The translations under genes and the position numbers were made by a program. A model generated the notes under the pieces. The model was not told the DNA's origin and made no database searches. It was given only the letters and a program-made list of their open reading frames with translations. Shown here piece by piece: positions 25,767 to 34,688 of a stretch of DNA of 44,582 nucleotides; the stretch's first letter is position 1, and each line of letters starts with the position of its first letter. The stretch is from an uncultured Pseudobutyrivibrio sp. (lineage in GTDB: Bacteria; Bacillota; Clostridia; Lachnospirales; Lachnospiraceae). The stretch is taken from the NCBI GenBank assembly GCA_946403965.1, contig CAMJBT010000024.1, positions 1-44,582 on the forward strand, written 5' to 3'.

Positions 25767-27680
25767 ATGAGAATTTCAGAGTTCATTGATCCAAAAGGGA
25801 TCCAGCTTCGGGTAGCACTTGCTGACCAGAATGAAGCGATTGACAAGCTTATTGCTCTTCACGATGCAGTTGGCAATTTAAAGGATGCAGCTGGCTTCAA
25901 GACAGCTATCCTTGAGCGTGAAGCAAAGGGGTCTACAGCAATCGGAAACGGTATCGCTGTTCCTCATGGCAAGTCTGCAGCAGTTGCAAAGGCAGGTCTT
26001 GTTGCTATCACATGCCCAGACGGTGTTGATTACAAAGCACTTGATGGAAACCCAAGCAATCTTTTATTTATGATTGCAGCTCCAGAGGGCGGCGCGGACA
26101 CACATCTTGAGGTATTATCAAAGCTTATGACAATGCTCATGGATACAGCTTTCTGCAAGACTCTTGTTGCTGCTAAGTCCGTAGATGAATTCTTAAGTCT
26201 TATTGATAAGAAAGAAGCAGAGAAGGATGCTAGCGCTGGTGCATCAGCTACAGCTACACCTTCAAAGTCTGGCAAGAAGATTGTTGCTGTTACAGCTTGC
26301 CCAACAGGTATTGCACATACATTCATGGCAGCTGAGGCACTTGAGCTCAAGGCAAAAGAGCTCGGCATTGGCTTTAGAGTAGAGAAGGACGGCTCAGGCG
26401 GAGCTAAGGATCCTCTTACAGCAGCAGAAATTGCTGAGGCAGATGCAGTTATCGTTGCTTGTGACAAGAACATTGATATGAGCGTATTCGATGGTAAGAA
26501 GGTTGTGCTCGCTTCTACAAAGGAAGCAATTCACACACCAGAAGTATTATTCGAAAAGGCAGAGACAGCTTCTGTATATCATCACACAGGAGCAGTTACA
26601 AAGAGATCTGACGATTCAAACGAGTCAATTGGTCGTCAGCTTTACAAGCATCTTATGAATGGTGTATCACACATGCTTCCATTCGTTATCGGTGGTGGTA
26701 TCCTTATCGCTATCGCATTCTTGCTTGATGATTACTCAATCGATCCTAGCAACTTTGGTACAAACACACCAGTAGCTGCTTGGTTCAAGAATATTGGTGG
26801 TGGAGCATTTGGTTTCATGCTTCCAATCCTTGCTGGTTTTATTGCTCAGTCTATCGCTGACAGACCAGGTCTTGCAGTTGGTTTCGTAGGTGGTTTACTT
26901 GCATCTACAGGTGCAACATTCGCTAACCCAGGTGGAGGAATTCCATCAGCTTTCCTTGGCGCACTTGTTGCAGGTTTCGCTGCAGGTTACTTCATGAAGT
27001 GGCTTGAGAAGGTATGTGAAGTACTTCCTCAGTCTCTTGAAGGTATCAAGCCAGTACTTATTTACCCACTTTGCGGTATCGCAGTAATCGGTGTTGTTAT
27101 GTGCGCAATCAACCCAATCGTTGGTGCACTTAACGCTTGGATTTCTGGTGTTCTTTCAAGCATGGGAACAACATCTCTTGTACCACTTGGAATTATCCTT
27201 GGTGCTATGATGGCAACAGATATGGGTGGCCCACTTAACAAGGCAGCATATGTATTCGGTACAGCAGCTCTTGCAGAGCAGAACGAAGTAGGTTGGATGA
27301 TTATGGCAGCAGTTATGGTAGGTGGTATGGTTCCTCCAATCGCAATTGCACTTGCTACACTTATCTTCCCTAAGAAGTTCACAGTAGCTGAGAGAAAGGC
27401 TGGTCCTGTTAACTTTATCATGGGCTTCTGCTTCATCACAGAGGGTGCTATCCCTTATGCAGCAGCAGATCCACTTCACGTAATCCCATCACTTATGGTT
27501 GGTTCAGGTGTTGCTGGTGCCCTTTCAATGGTATTCAAGTGCACACTTATGGCTCCACACGGTGGAATCTTCGTATTCCCTGTAGTTGGTAACTGGGCTA
27601 TGTACCTTGTAGCACTTGCAATTGGATCATTTGTAAGCTGCGCACTTCTTGGTGTATTAAAGAAGACAGTAGAGGAGTAA
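25767..27680 (+). CDS. fruA: PTS fructose transporter subunit IIABC
   Basis: Takes up fructose and delivers it as fructose 1-phosphate. The 637 residues hold three domains: IIA (about 1-150, phosphorylated His67 in VPHGKS), IIB (about 170-265, phosphorylated Cys178 in ACPTGIAHT), and IIC (about 285-637, eight to ten membrane segments starting MLPFVIGGG). A Ser/Ala/Thr-rich linker joins IIA and IIB. GGAGGG precedes the ATG. The 99-bp gap after fruK holds a loose stem-loop (ATTAATTGC / GCAATTGAT) without a T-tract, so cotranscription with fruR-fruK is likely. A terminator follows at 27705. Confidence 0.95.
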   Translation: MRISEFIDPKGIQLRVALADQNEAIDKLIALHDAVGNLKDAAGFKTAILEREAKGSTAIGNGIAVPHGKSAAVAKAGLVAITCPDGVDYKALDGNPSNLLFMIAAPEGGADTHLEVLSKLMTMLMDTAFCKTLVAAKSVDEFLSLIDKKEAEKDASAGASATATPSKSGKKIVAVTACPTGIAHTFMAAEALELKAKELGIGFRVEKDGSGGAKDPLTAAEIAEADAVIVACDKNIDMSVFDGKKVVLASTKEAIHTPEVLFEKAETASVYHHTGAVTKRSDDSNESIGRQLYKHLMNGVSHMLPFVIGGGILIAIAFLLDDYSIDPSNFGTNTPVAAWFKNIGGGAFGFMLPILAGFIAQSIADRPGLAVGFVGGLLASTGATFANPGGGIPSAFLGALVAGFAAGYFMKWLEKVCEVLPQSLEGIKPVLIYPLCGIAVIGVVMCAINPIVGALNAWISGVLSSMGTTSLVPLGIILGAMMATDMGGPLNKAAYVFGTAALAEQNEVGWMIMAAVMVGGMVPPIAIALATLIFPKKFTVAERKAGPVNFIMGFCFITEGAIPYAAADPLHVIPSLMVGSGVAGALSMVFKCTLMAPHGGIFVFPVVGNWAMYLVALAIGSFVSCALLGVLKKTVEE

Positions 27681-27704
27681 TTCCTTAAACAATCCATATT
27701 ATTC

Positions 27705-27741
27705 CCATTCCGAGAGGCTAGTCCTCTCGGAGTGGATTTTT
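27705..27741 (+). terminator. Intrinsic terminator after fruA
   Basis: A 13-bp stem with one G-U pair (27705-27717 and 27723-27735), a 5-nt loop and TTTTT at 27737-27741. It separates the fru operon from ptsHI. Confidence 0.9.
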
Positions 27742-27774
27742 CTGTGTTAAGACAAGAGTTTTTAATAGGATTTA

Positions 27775-27804
27775 TTGCATCGTTTTGTGAATGTGTGCTA
27801 TTAT
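27775..27804 (+). promoter_or_regulatory. ptsHI promoter
   Basis: TTGCAT (27775-27780), 18 bp, TATTAT (27799-27804) with extended TGC; TATAAT overlaps at 27802-27807. It predicts a leader of about 120 nt before ptsH. Confidence 0.55.
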
Positions 27805-27829
27805 AATCTTTTGTTTCCTATTTATTTTG

Positions 27830-27866
27830 TAGAAAAACAATTCTAGACAAATTGATTGTTTTTCTA
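27830..27866. repeat. 12-bp perfect inverted repeat in the ptsH leader
   Basis: TAGAAAAACAAT (27830-27841) and ATTGTTTTTCTA (27855-27866) are separated by 13 bp. It lies 20-60 nt into the predicted leader, so it may be an RNA hairpin or an operator. A second, weaker hairpin AAAGTA/TACTTT (27868-27885) followed by T residues lies directly behind it. Confidence 0.6.
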
Positions 27867-27929
27867 TAAAGTATATAAGTACTTTTTTAGGGATTAAGAT
27901 TACGTTGAAACGAAAGGAGTTTTAAATTT

Positions 27930-28193
27930 ATGGTTTCAAAAGTAGTTAAAGTAACAAACGAGCAGGGAATGCACATGCGTCCAGCAACAGTTTTCAGCGC
28001 AGCTGTTACACCATTCGACGCTGATGTTAAGATTGGTTTTAATGGTATGCAGTATGATGGAAAGAGCGTTATGATGCTTATGGCAGCTTGCATCAAGTGT
28101 GGCGCTGAGATCGAGATCATCTGTGATGGTGCAGACGAGGAAGCAGCACTTGCTAAGGCAGTAGAGCTCGTTGAAAGTGGTCTCGGAGATTAA
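27930..28193 (+). CDS. ptsH: Phosphocarrier protein HPr
   Basis: Carries phosphate from EI to the sugar-specific EII proteins. The 87 residues have His15 in GMHMRPAT and Ser46 in GKSVMMLMAA, the site HPr kinase modifies in Firmicutes. GAAAGGAG lies upstream. ptsI begins 28 bp after the stop. It is transcribed from its own promoter after the fructose operon. Confidence 0.96.
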   Translation: MVSKVVKVTNEQGMHMRPATVFSAAVTPFDADVKIGFNGMQYDGKSVMMLMAACIKCGAEIEIICDGADEEAALAKAVELVESGLGD

Positions 28194-28221
28194 TTCTTCG
28201 ATAGATAGGAGGAAGACATCT

Positions 28222-29925
28222 ATGTACAAAGGCATAGAAGCATCTAGAGGAATAGGTATTGGTAGTATCTGCCTTATCGTAGAGCGTGATTTGTCATTTG
28301 AGTCAAAGCACATCGATGATACAGAAGCAGAGAAAGCAAGATTCAATGCCGCAATTGAAAAATTCAAGGCTGAGACAGCTGAGATGGCTGAGAATATCAG
28401 AAAGAACATCGGACCAAAGGAAGCAGAGATTATGGAAGGCCATTTGGCAATGATCGCTGATCCTACAATGGCTGGTGAGATGAACAAGATGATCGACGCA
28501 GGACAGTGCGCAGAAGCAGCAGTTACAGCTGTTTGTGATATGTTCATTGGTATGTTCTCTAAGATGGAGGACGACATGATGCGTCAGCGTGCTTCTGATA
28601 TTTCTGATATCAAGATTAGCTTGCTTAAAATTTTACTTGGGGTAGAGGATGTAGATATCAGCAAGGTGGCTCCAGGCACAGTTTTAGTTGCTCATGATTT
28701 AACACCTTCAATGACATCCCAGATCGTAAAAGAGAATGTTGTTGGTATCATCACAGAGGTTGGTGGTAAGACATCACATTCCGCTATCCTTGCAAGAGCC
28801 TTAGAGATACCTGCAGTTCTTTCTGTTCCTGGTATTACAGAAATCGTAAAGGACAAGGATACTGCTATCGTCGACGGTACAGAGGGTGATGTATATATTA
28901 ATCCAGACGGTGAAGTTGTTTCTAAGTACGTTATTAAGCGTGAGGAATTCATCCGTGCTCAGGCTGAGCTCAAGAATTTCTTCGGTAAGGAAACAGTTAC
29001 AGCTGATGGTAATAAGGTAGAGCTTTTCTGCAACATTGGAACTCCAAAGGATGCAAAGAAAGCTATTGAGTGCGATGGTGAGGGAATTGGACTTTTCCGT
29101 TCAGAGTTCTTATTCATGGACAAGCCACATCTTCCAACAGAGGATGAGCAGTTCGAAGCCTACAAAGAGGCTGTTGAGACAATGGGTGGAAGAACAGTTA
29201 TCATCCGTACTCTTGATATCGGTGGAGACAAGGATATCCCATATCTTGGACTTGAGAAGGAAGAGAATCCATTCTTAGGTTACAGAGCAGTTCGTTACTG
29301 CCTTGCAAACACAGATATTTACAAGACACAGCTCAGAGGTATTATCAGAGCCAGTGCTTTTGGTAAAGTTAAGATCATGGTACCACTCGTTACTTGCGTT
29401 GATGAGGTTCGTGCTGTTAAGGCTCTTGTTGAAGAGTGCAAGAACGAGCTTAAGTCTGAAGGCGTAAGCTTCGACGACAAGATTGAAGTAGGATGCATGG
29501 TAGAGACAGCAGCAGCTTCTCTTATTGCAGATATGCTTGCTAAGGAAGCAGACTTCTTCTCAATCGGTACAAACGACTTAACACAGTATACAATGTCTGT
29601 TGATAGAGGTAATGCAAACGTTGCATATCTTTACTCAGCATTCCAGCCAGCAGTTCTTCGTTCAATCAAGAACATCATCGCAGCTGGTAACGCAGCTGGT
29701 ATTCCAGTTGGTATGTGTGGTGAGGCAGCAGCTGATCCACTTATGATTCCACTTCTTATGTCTTTCGGACTTGATGAGTACTCAGTGAACCCAGTTCTCG
29801 TACTCACAGCTCGTAGCATCATCTCTAAGTGGACAAAGGCTGAAGCAGACGCTTTAGCAGAAAAGGTTCTTTCCCTTTCAACAGAAAAGGAAATCGTTGC
29901 AGCTCTTAAAGAAGCAGCAAAATAA
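28222..29925 (+). CDS. ptsI: PTS enzyme I (PEP--protein phosphotransferase)
   Basis: Starts the PTS chain by transferring phosphate from phosphoenolpyruvate to HPr. The 567 residues have phosphorylated His186 in GGKTSHSAILAR, the PEP-domain motif IGLFRSEFLFM, and GTNDLTQYTM and VGMCGEAA near the C-terminus. The ATG at 28222 follows GGAGGAA; an in-frame start at 28171 would overlap ptsH and lacks support. It forms a ptsHI operon that ends at 29948. Confidence 0.96.
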   Translation: MYKGIEASRGIGIGSICLIVERDLSFESKHIDDTEAEKARFNAAIEKFKAETAEMAENIRKNIGPKEAEIMEGHLAMIADPTMAGEMNKMIDAGQCAEAAVTAVCDMFIGMFSKMEDDMMRQRASDISDIKISLLKILLGVEDVDISKVAPGTVLVAHDLTPSMTSQIVKENVVGIITEVGGKTSHSAILARALEIPAVLSVPGITEIVKDKDTAIVDGTEGDVYINPDGEVVSKYVIKREEFIRAQAELKNFFGKETVTADGNKVELFCNIGTPKDAKKAIECDGEGIGLFRSEFLFMDKPHLPTEDEQFEAYKEAVETMGGRTVIIRTLDIGGDKDIPYLGLEKEENPFLGYRAVRYCLANTDIYKTQLRGIIRASAFGKVKIMVPLVTCVDEVRAVKALVEECKNELKSEGVSFDDKIEVGCMVETAAASLIADMLAKEADFFSIGTNDLTQYTMSVDRGNANVAYLYSAFQPAVLRSIKNIIAAGNAAGIPVGMCGEAAADPLMIPLLMSFGLDEYSVNPVLVLTARSIISKWTKAEADALAEKVLSLSTEKEIVAALKEAAK

Positions 29926-29947
29926 AGCCTTTCATATTACGTAGATT

Positions 29948-29976
29948 AAGCTTCCCAGTTTTGGGAAGCTTTTTTC
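29948..29976 (+). terminator. Intrinsic terminator after ptsI
   Basis: A 10-bp perfect stem AAGCTTCCCA / TGGGAAGCTT with loop GTTT and a T-tract to about 29975. Confidence 0.92.
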
Positions 29977-30063
29977 TTTATGTAAAGGAATGTGTCTGTG
30001 CAGGCTTAATGTATATTTATATGTGCTGGAGAAGTAAAAAATCTTTAATATTTTGCAATACTT

Positions 30064-30072
30064 TGGTAAAAT
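30064..30072 (+). promoter_or_regulatory. Extended -10 promoter of the SPFH operon
   Basis: TGGTAAAAT is an extended -10 about 38 bp before the start codon. I see no SigW-type box (TGAAAC with CGTA), which drives the related ydj operon in Bacillus subtilis. Confidence 0.45.
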
Positions 30073-30109
30073 TAAGCACAGATTAACGTATATTAGGGAG
30101 GAATTGATG

Positions 30110-31315
30110 ATGGGATTAATTCAAGCATTTAAAGGCTCCGTTTCAAAGGAGCTTGCTAATCAGTGGAAGGAGTTCTTTGTTTGTGATTCGATGTCAAACG
30201 ACATCCTTCTCAAGAGAGCTACACACAAGGTGTCTGGCAATAGCTCAAATACTAAAGGGGAACAGGATGTAATTACAAAGGATTCAGTTGTAATCGTTAA
30301 CGAAGGTCAGTGTGCACTTCTGGTGGATAGTGGGGCAATTATCGATGTGGCTGCTGAGCCAGGTGCATATTCATGGGAAGATAATGGTTCAGCTTCTATT
30401 TTTGCTGGAGACTTTGCGGAGATATTCAAGGAGTTTGGAAGACGTTTTACTTTTGGCGGAGAGAAGCCAGTTCAACAGCGAGTATATTATGTAAATACAA
30501 AGGATATTACAGGATTAAAATTTGGCACTCCAAGCCCAATTCCATTTAGAGTTTTGGATGCTAACATTGGCCTTGATATGGATACTACATTAAAGTGCAA
30601 TGGTAACTACAGTCTTAAGGTTTCAGATCCAACAGCACTTTATACAAATCTTGCTGGAAATGTAAAGAACGAATATACAATCGATGACATTCAAGATCAG
30701 TTGCGCGCTACTTTTATACAGGGATTACAGCCAGCACTTGGCAAACTTTCTGGTATGGGTATCAGACCATCAGCAATTCCAGGTTATACAAAGGAAATCT
30801 CTGATGCTATGGCTGAGGAGCTCAATCATGATTGGACAGAGAAGTACGGTTTATCACTTACTTCAGTTCAGATTCTTGCAACAATCATTCCAGAGGATGA
30901 TGCTGCAACATTGAAGGAACTTCAAAAGACTGGTGCATTTCGTTCTCAGGCTATGGCAGGTGCTACACTTGTACAGGCTCAGGCAGAGGCTATGAAGACA
31001 GCAGCTGGTAATGCAAATGGCGCAGCAATGGGATTCTTCGGAATGAATATGGCAATGCAGGCAGGCGGCGCAAATGCAGCAGATTTGCTTAGCCAAGGTG
31101 CAGCAAATCAACAGGGCATGATGGGTGGTCAGCCAATGGGTCAGCCAGGCATGATGCAGGGCCAGGCAGGCATGATGCAAGGTCAGCCACAGCAGAATGC
31201 TTTTAACGAGGTTCAGCAGCCACAGGCACCAGCTGGGGATAGATGGTTCTGTCCTAACTGTGGAAATGAAAACCACGGAAACTTCTGTGTAAATTGCGGT
31301 ACAAAGAGACCATAG
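30110..31315 (+). CDS. SPFH-domain protein with C-terminal zinc ribbon (YdjI-like)
   Basis: A 401-residue protein of the COG4260 group (stomatin/prohibitin fold). It opens MGLIQAFKGSVSKELANQWKE and carries an SPFH core (about 45-260). A helical region with AQAEAMKTAAGNANG follows, then a Met/Gln/Gly-rich linker (about 330-365), and a zinc ribbon CPNCG..CVNCG in the last 23 residues. No membrane segment is seen, so it is probably recruited to the membrane. GGGAGG lies 8 nt before ATG 30110; ATG 30107 is the alternative. It leads an operon with the next two genes, matching the Bacillus ydjI, ydjG and ydjH set. Confidence 0.85.
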   Translation: MGLIQAFKGSVSKELANQWKEFFVCDSMSNDILLKRATHKVSGNSSNTKGEQDVITKDSVVIVNEGQCALLVDSGAIIDVAAEPGAYSWEDNGSASIFAGDFAEIFKEFGRRFTFGGEKPVQQRVYYVNTKDITGLKFGTPSPIPFRVLDANIGLDMDTTLKCNGNYSLKVSDPTALYTNLAGNVKNEYTIDDIQDQLRATFIQGLQPALGKLSGMGIRPSAIPGYTKEISDAMAEELNHDWTEKYGLSLTSVQILATIIPEDDAATLKELQKTGAFRSQAMAGATLVQAQAEAMKTAAGNANGAAMGFFGMNMAMQAGGANAADLLSQGAANQQGMMGGQPMGQPGMMQGQAGMMQGQPQQNAFNEVQQPQAPAGDRWFCPNCGNENHGNFCVNCGTKRP

Positions 31316-31346
31316 AAAAAGATATATCAGGTTTGGAGAATTATTA

Positions 31347-32936
31347 ATGGCAACAATGTTTCCCTGTCCAAATTGTGGAGGACAGCTTAGATATTCTATT
31401 GAAGGTCATGCTTTATTATGTCAGTCATGTGGTGAGCTCACGGAGATGGCAGATTATAAGCCAGACCAACAAATAGGATTTGATACACTTACGACAAATA
31501 TTTATGAATGCCCAACCTGTGGAGGTGAGATTCAGCTTTTCGACAATGATGGTATGGAGTTTTGTCCATTCTGTGGCAATCAGGCCATCATGCAAGAAAA
31601 ATTCTCCACTGAGGGCGCACCAAAGTATGTACTACCTTTTAAGCTCACAAAGGAGCAGGCAAAGAATAAGTACAATCAAGTTACAAGCAAAATTCATTTT
31701 GCTCCTGAAGGGTTGAACAATCGGGATAGTATCGACAAGATGGTTGGCTTGTATGTGCCATATTATCTGTACGATTATAGTGCTACAGACAAAATAACCT
31801 TTAAGGGCACATCTCGTGATACACATGGCGAGTACACAATAATCAATAAGGCTAATGTGACAGTGAATGTGGATGTAGATCATATTAAAGTACCTTTTGA
31901 TGCATCTCAAAGTCTGGATGATACAATGGCTGAAGTATTAGAGCCATTTCCAATGGAAGAGTTGGAGGATTTTAATCCAGGGTTTTTATCTGGTTTCTTT
32001 GTGGAGAACTCCACTGTAGAAAAGGATTTATATCAAAATGAATCTCAGAATAAGGCAATAGATTACCTGACTAACAGAGTAATGACTCAGGCAGGAATAT
32101 ATCAACCAGAACTTGGAGCTAGATCCCAGGTGGAGGGAACTCTTACTAATGACGTGAGATATAATTGCACAGACGGTGCGTATCTTCCTATGTATTTCAT
32201 GACATCACGTGAGGGCGATAGAGTGGCATATTCTATTGTAAATGGGGCCACTGGAAAGACATATATTGATATGCCTATTGAAAAGCATGATTTGTTTAGA
32301 AGGGCAATTTCAGTATCTGGAATCATCTTTTTGGTATTGCTAGTTGCTAGTTTTGTTTTAGATTTTAGTTTTAAGGTAAAGAGCCTTTGCTCGATTGGAG
32401 CATTTATCTCATCCTTGGTTGCGTTCACCGGCGCAGATCTCGCCTATAAGACCTATCGCAGGGATAATCATTTGGATGATAAAGGATATTTTATGACTAA
32501 AGAGGATGCCAAGAAGGGGAAGGTTAAGCAGAAACTTAAAAACAATAAGTCAGGCAAGGTCAAATCAGTGTTTGGGACAGTAGCGGTATTTGTGATGGCA
32601 GCACTTTTATATTTGACTTTTGTTGGAGAAGTAAATGTGCTTGATAAATTACCTTACATTCTGTATCCGGTCAGCTTCATTCTTGCAATTGTTTCAATAT
32701 TCAAGGTGAAAAAGGGTAAGAAAAAGGTGATGCTGCTAGGTCTATTGGGCTGGGTAGTTTCCCTTGGAGTTCGTTTTGCTGATTTGCCTAACGATATTTG
32801 GTACTTCGGTGCTCTGATAATTGCATTTATGATTATACTTGTAGCTATCACATCTATTGTGGATGAATACAACAGGTTTGCCACTCATCCATCACCTCAA
32901 TTCTTGAAGAAGGGAGGTAGATTGGAGCGTGCGTAA
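31347..32936 (+). CDS. Zinc-ribbon membrane protein (YdjG-like)
   Basis: A 529-residue protein with two N-terminal zinc ribbons (CPNCG/CQSCG at about 7-31 and CPTCG/CPFCG at about 53-77). A soluble domain (about 90-310) comes next, then about six membrane segments between 312 and 510, with a Lys-rich loop near 385-400. It corresponds to B. subtilis YdjG, which with YdjH forms a membrane platform for the SPFH protein and PspA. The ATG has GGAG upstream and lies 31 bp after the SPFH gene. Its end overlaps the next gene by 8 bp. Confidence 0.8.
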   Translation: MATMFPCPNCGGQLRYSIEGHALLCQSCGELTEMADYKPDQQIGFDTLTTNIYECPTCGGEIQLFDNDGMEFCPFCGNQAIMQEKFSTEGAPKYVLPFKLTKEQAKNKYNQVTSKIHFAPEGLNNRDSIDKMVGLYVPYYLYDYSATDKITFKGTSRDTHGEYTIINKANVTVNVDVDHIKVPFDASQSLDDTMAEVLEPFPMEELEDFNPGFLSGFFVENSTVEKDLYQNESQNKAIDYLTNRVMTQAGIYQPELGARSQVEGTLTNDVRYNCTDGAYLPMYFMTSREGDRVAYSIVNGATGKTYIDMPIEKHDLFRRAISVSGIIFLVLLVASFVLDFSFKVKSLCSIGAFISSLVAFTGADLAYKTYRRDNHLDDKGYFMTKEDAKKGKVKQKLKNNKSGKVKSVFGTVAVFVMAALLYLTFVGEVNVLDKLPYILYPVSFILAIVSIFKVKKGKKKVMLLGLLGWVVSLGVRFADLPNDIWYFGALIIAFMIILVAITSIVDEYNRFATHPSPQFLKKGGRLERA

Positions 32937-33729
32937 AATAATAAAAGGATTGCTGGCTTTATCAGTATTTTCACTTTTAATATTTCCAATTAATGCAAAG
33001 GCTGCGGCAGATAATGTTTATCTTGTAGATGATGCACAGCTTTTGGACCCTTCAGAAGAGACCGAGATAACAGAATATCTTGGCACATTAAAGGACAATA
33101 AAAATTACGTTGTGGTAACCAACGAAACCAGCTTCTATGGATCTAGTGTAGATGATATCCTGGCACAATATTACACTCAGAAATATTCTAAGTATTCTGA
33201 TGGAATTGCCTTTATCATTGATATGACTCATCGAGAAATATATATCGAGGGATTTGGTGAGGTACAAAAGAAAATCAGTGATGCTGACTGCCTTGATATC
33301 ACAGACAATGCATATAGATATGCTTCGAAAGGCCAGTATGCTAAGTGCATCATGGCAGCGATGAATCAGGCTGATACACTTGTAGATGGTGGATTCATCC
33401 TCAGACCAATGAGAATAATAGCAGCTTTGCTTTTGTCAATTTTGTTAGGTTTTCTAGGAACTTTCTATATGGCAATGATGGAACGCTCAAAAGTAGACTT
33501 TGGTTCCTCAGACGTAGCAAGTAATCTGCTTGTTACAGGTGCAGCTATTGCTGGTACAGCAGTAATATATGATACTCAAAGGATTCATCGCCCACAGTCT
33601 TCTGGAAGTTCAGGAAGCGGATTTTCTGGAGGCGGCGGTGGCGGTTTCTCCGGCGGTGGGGGAGGCGGTTTCTCAGGAGGTGGCTTCTCTGGCGGTGGTG
33701 GACACTCAGGAGGTGGACACAGTTTCTAA
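32929..33729 (+). CDS. TPM-domain protein with glycine-rich tail (YdjH-like)
   Basis: A 266-residue exported, membrane-anchored protein. It starts at GTG 32929 (GGGAGG 11 nt upstream) within the end of the previous gene. A signal peptide (about 1-25, cut near AKAAA) precedes a TPM domain (about 28-150, VYLVDDAQLLDPSEETEI). One membrane segment (about 160-182) follows, and the tail from about 222 consists of GGGGGFSGG-type repeats ending SGGGHSF. TPM proteins with such tails are widespread; in Bacillus YdjH is the partner of YdjG. The operon ends at the terminator at 33823. Confidence 0.88.
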   Translation: MRKIIKGLLALSVFSLLIFPINAKAAADNVYLVDDAQLLDPSEETEITEYLGTLKDNKNYVVVTNETSFYGSSVDDILAQYYTQKYSKYSDGIAFIIDMTHREIYIEGFGEVQKKISDADCLDITDNAYRYASKGQYAKCIMAAMNQADTLVDGGFILRPMRIIAALLLSILLGFLGTFYMAMMERSKVDFGSSDVASNLLVTGAAIAGTAVIYDTQRIHRPQSSGSSGSGFSGGGGGGFSGGGGGGFSGGGFSGGGGHSGGGHSF

Positions 33730-33822
33730 AATCGTCATAAAGACTAATTTGATATTTCAGAACAAGGCTAAGAAAAAAGATAGAGACTTGCTTTGTAATG
33801 AGTTAATAAAAATTTAAGAATT

Positions 33823-33858
33823 ACCCAAGCCTAACTCTATATAGGTTTGGGTTTTTTT
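33823..33858 (+). terminator. Intrinsic terminator after the TPM gene
   Basis: An 11-bp stem with one G-U pair (33823-33833 and 33842-33852), an 8-nt loop and seven T. The next promoter's -10 starts right behind it. Confidence 0.88.
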
Positions 33859-33859
33859 A

Positions 33860-33868
33860 TGTTATACT
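33860..33868 (+). promoter_or_regulatory. Extended -10 promoter of rubrerythrin
   Basis: TGTTATACT directly follows the T-tract of the preceding terminator. A good -35 is lacking. AGGAGG follows at 33891-33896 before the ATG. No PerR box is evident. Confidence 0.5.
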
Positions 33869-33904
33869 GAGGCAAATACAGGTATGTAGAAGGAGGATAT
33901 TATT

Positions 33905-34447
33905 ATGGCAGAAAACAAGTACGCAGGTACAAAGACAGAAAAGAATCTTTTGGAGGCTTTTGCAGGTGAATCAATGGCTCGCAACAAGTACACATACTTT
34001 GCATCGGTAGCAAAGAAGGCTGGTTATGAGCAGATCGCAGCATTATTCCTTAAGACAGCAGAGAACGAGAAAGAGCACGCAAAGCTTTGGTTCAAGGCTC
34101 TTGGCGGAGTTGGTGATACAAAGGAAAATCTCCTTCATGCAGCAGAAGGCGAGAACGCAGAGTGGACAGACATGTACGAGCGCATGGCTAAGGAAGCTGA
34201 TGAAGAAGGTTTCCATGATTTAGCAGCACAGTTCCGTGGCGTTGGCGCTATCGAAAAGGCTCATGAGGAGCGCTATCGTAAGCTTCTCCACAATGTGGAA
34301 GCTATGGAAGTGTTCAAAAAGAGCGGCGTAACAATGTGGGAATGCCGCAACTGTGGTCACGTTGTAGTTGGTACAGAGGCACCAGAGGTATGCCCTGTTT
34401 GCAATCATCCACAGTCATACTTCGAGGTTCGTGAAGAGAACTACTAA
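33905..34447 (+). CDS. rbr: Rubrerythrin
   Basis: A non-haem iron peroxidase that removes hydrogen peroxide in anaerobes. The 180 residues hold a four-helix diiron domain (about 1-140) with iron ligands in [22 protein letters not shown] and [12 protein letters not shown]-terminal rubredoxin-like domain has the Fe-Cys4 pairs CRNCG and CPVCN (about 145-175). It is a single-gene unit between its own promoter and terminator. Confidence 0.96.
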   Translation: MAENKYAGTKTEKNLLEAFAGESMARNKYTYFASVAKKAGYEQIAALFLKTAENEKEHAKLWFKALGGVGDTKENLLHAAEGENAEWTDMYERMAKEADEEGFHDLAAQFRGVGAIEKAHEERYRKLLHNVEAMEVFKKSGVTMWECRNCGHVVVGTEAPEVCPVCNHPQSYFEVREENY

Positions 34448-34462
34448 TTCTCAAACTACCAG

Positions 34463-34504
34463 AAGGCATACTAGAGGAGCCAACCTCCCTAGTATGCCTT
34501 TTTT
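34463..34504 (+). terminator. Intrinsic terminator after rubrerythrin
   Basis: A 12-bp perfect stem (34463-34474 and 34489-34500) with a 14-nt loop, then T-tract to 34504. Confidence 0.9.
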
Positions 34505-34599
34505 CATGCCAAATTCTTGGGCTTTGCCAATGTAGAAGGGTGTGTGGCTAGAGTCCAGGCAGGGGTGTGGGGACTGCAGGCCCCTTTAGAAATTTTAAG

Positions 34600-34651
34600 T
34601 TGACTTTAGAAATGCGATGCTGTATAAGTGTATTAGTACAGCTAATACACT
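34600..34651 (+). promoter_or_regulatory. GntR-regulated promoter with operator
   Basis: TTGACT (34600-34605), 17 bp, TATAAG (34623-34628). A perfect 10-bp inverted repeat AGTGTATTAG / CTAATACACT (34627-34651, 5-bp spacer) begins at the end of the -10. Its outer GTGTA/TACAC fits operators described for YtrA-type GntR regulators. The first gene encodes such a regulator, so autorepression is inferred. Confidence 0.75.
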
Positions 34652-34688
34652 ATATACGGTATAGTGCACTTTTAGAGGAGGGTTTTAG

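Noticed and set aside
26030..26473. Minus-strand open frame opposite fruA (147 codons), and similar ones at 27936-28577 and 4851-5417
   Set aside because: They lie wholly opposite strongly recognised genes and show no start signals or family features.
33569..33817. Overlapping + strand frame in the Gly-rich tail of the TPM gene
   Set aside because: It is a shifted reading of the Gly repeats with no start signal.
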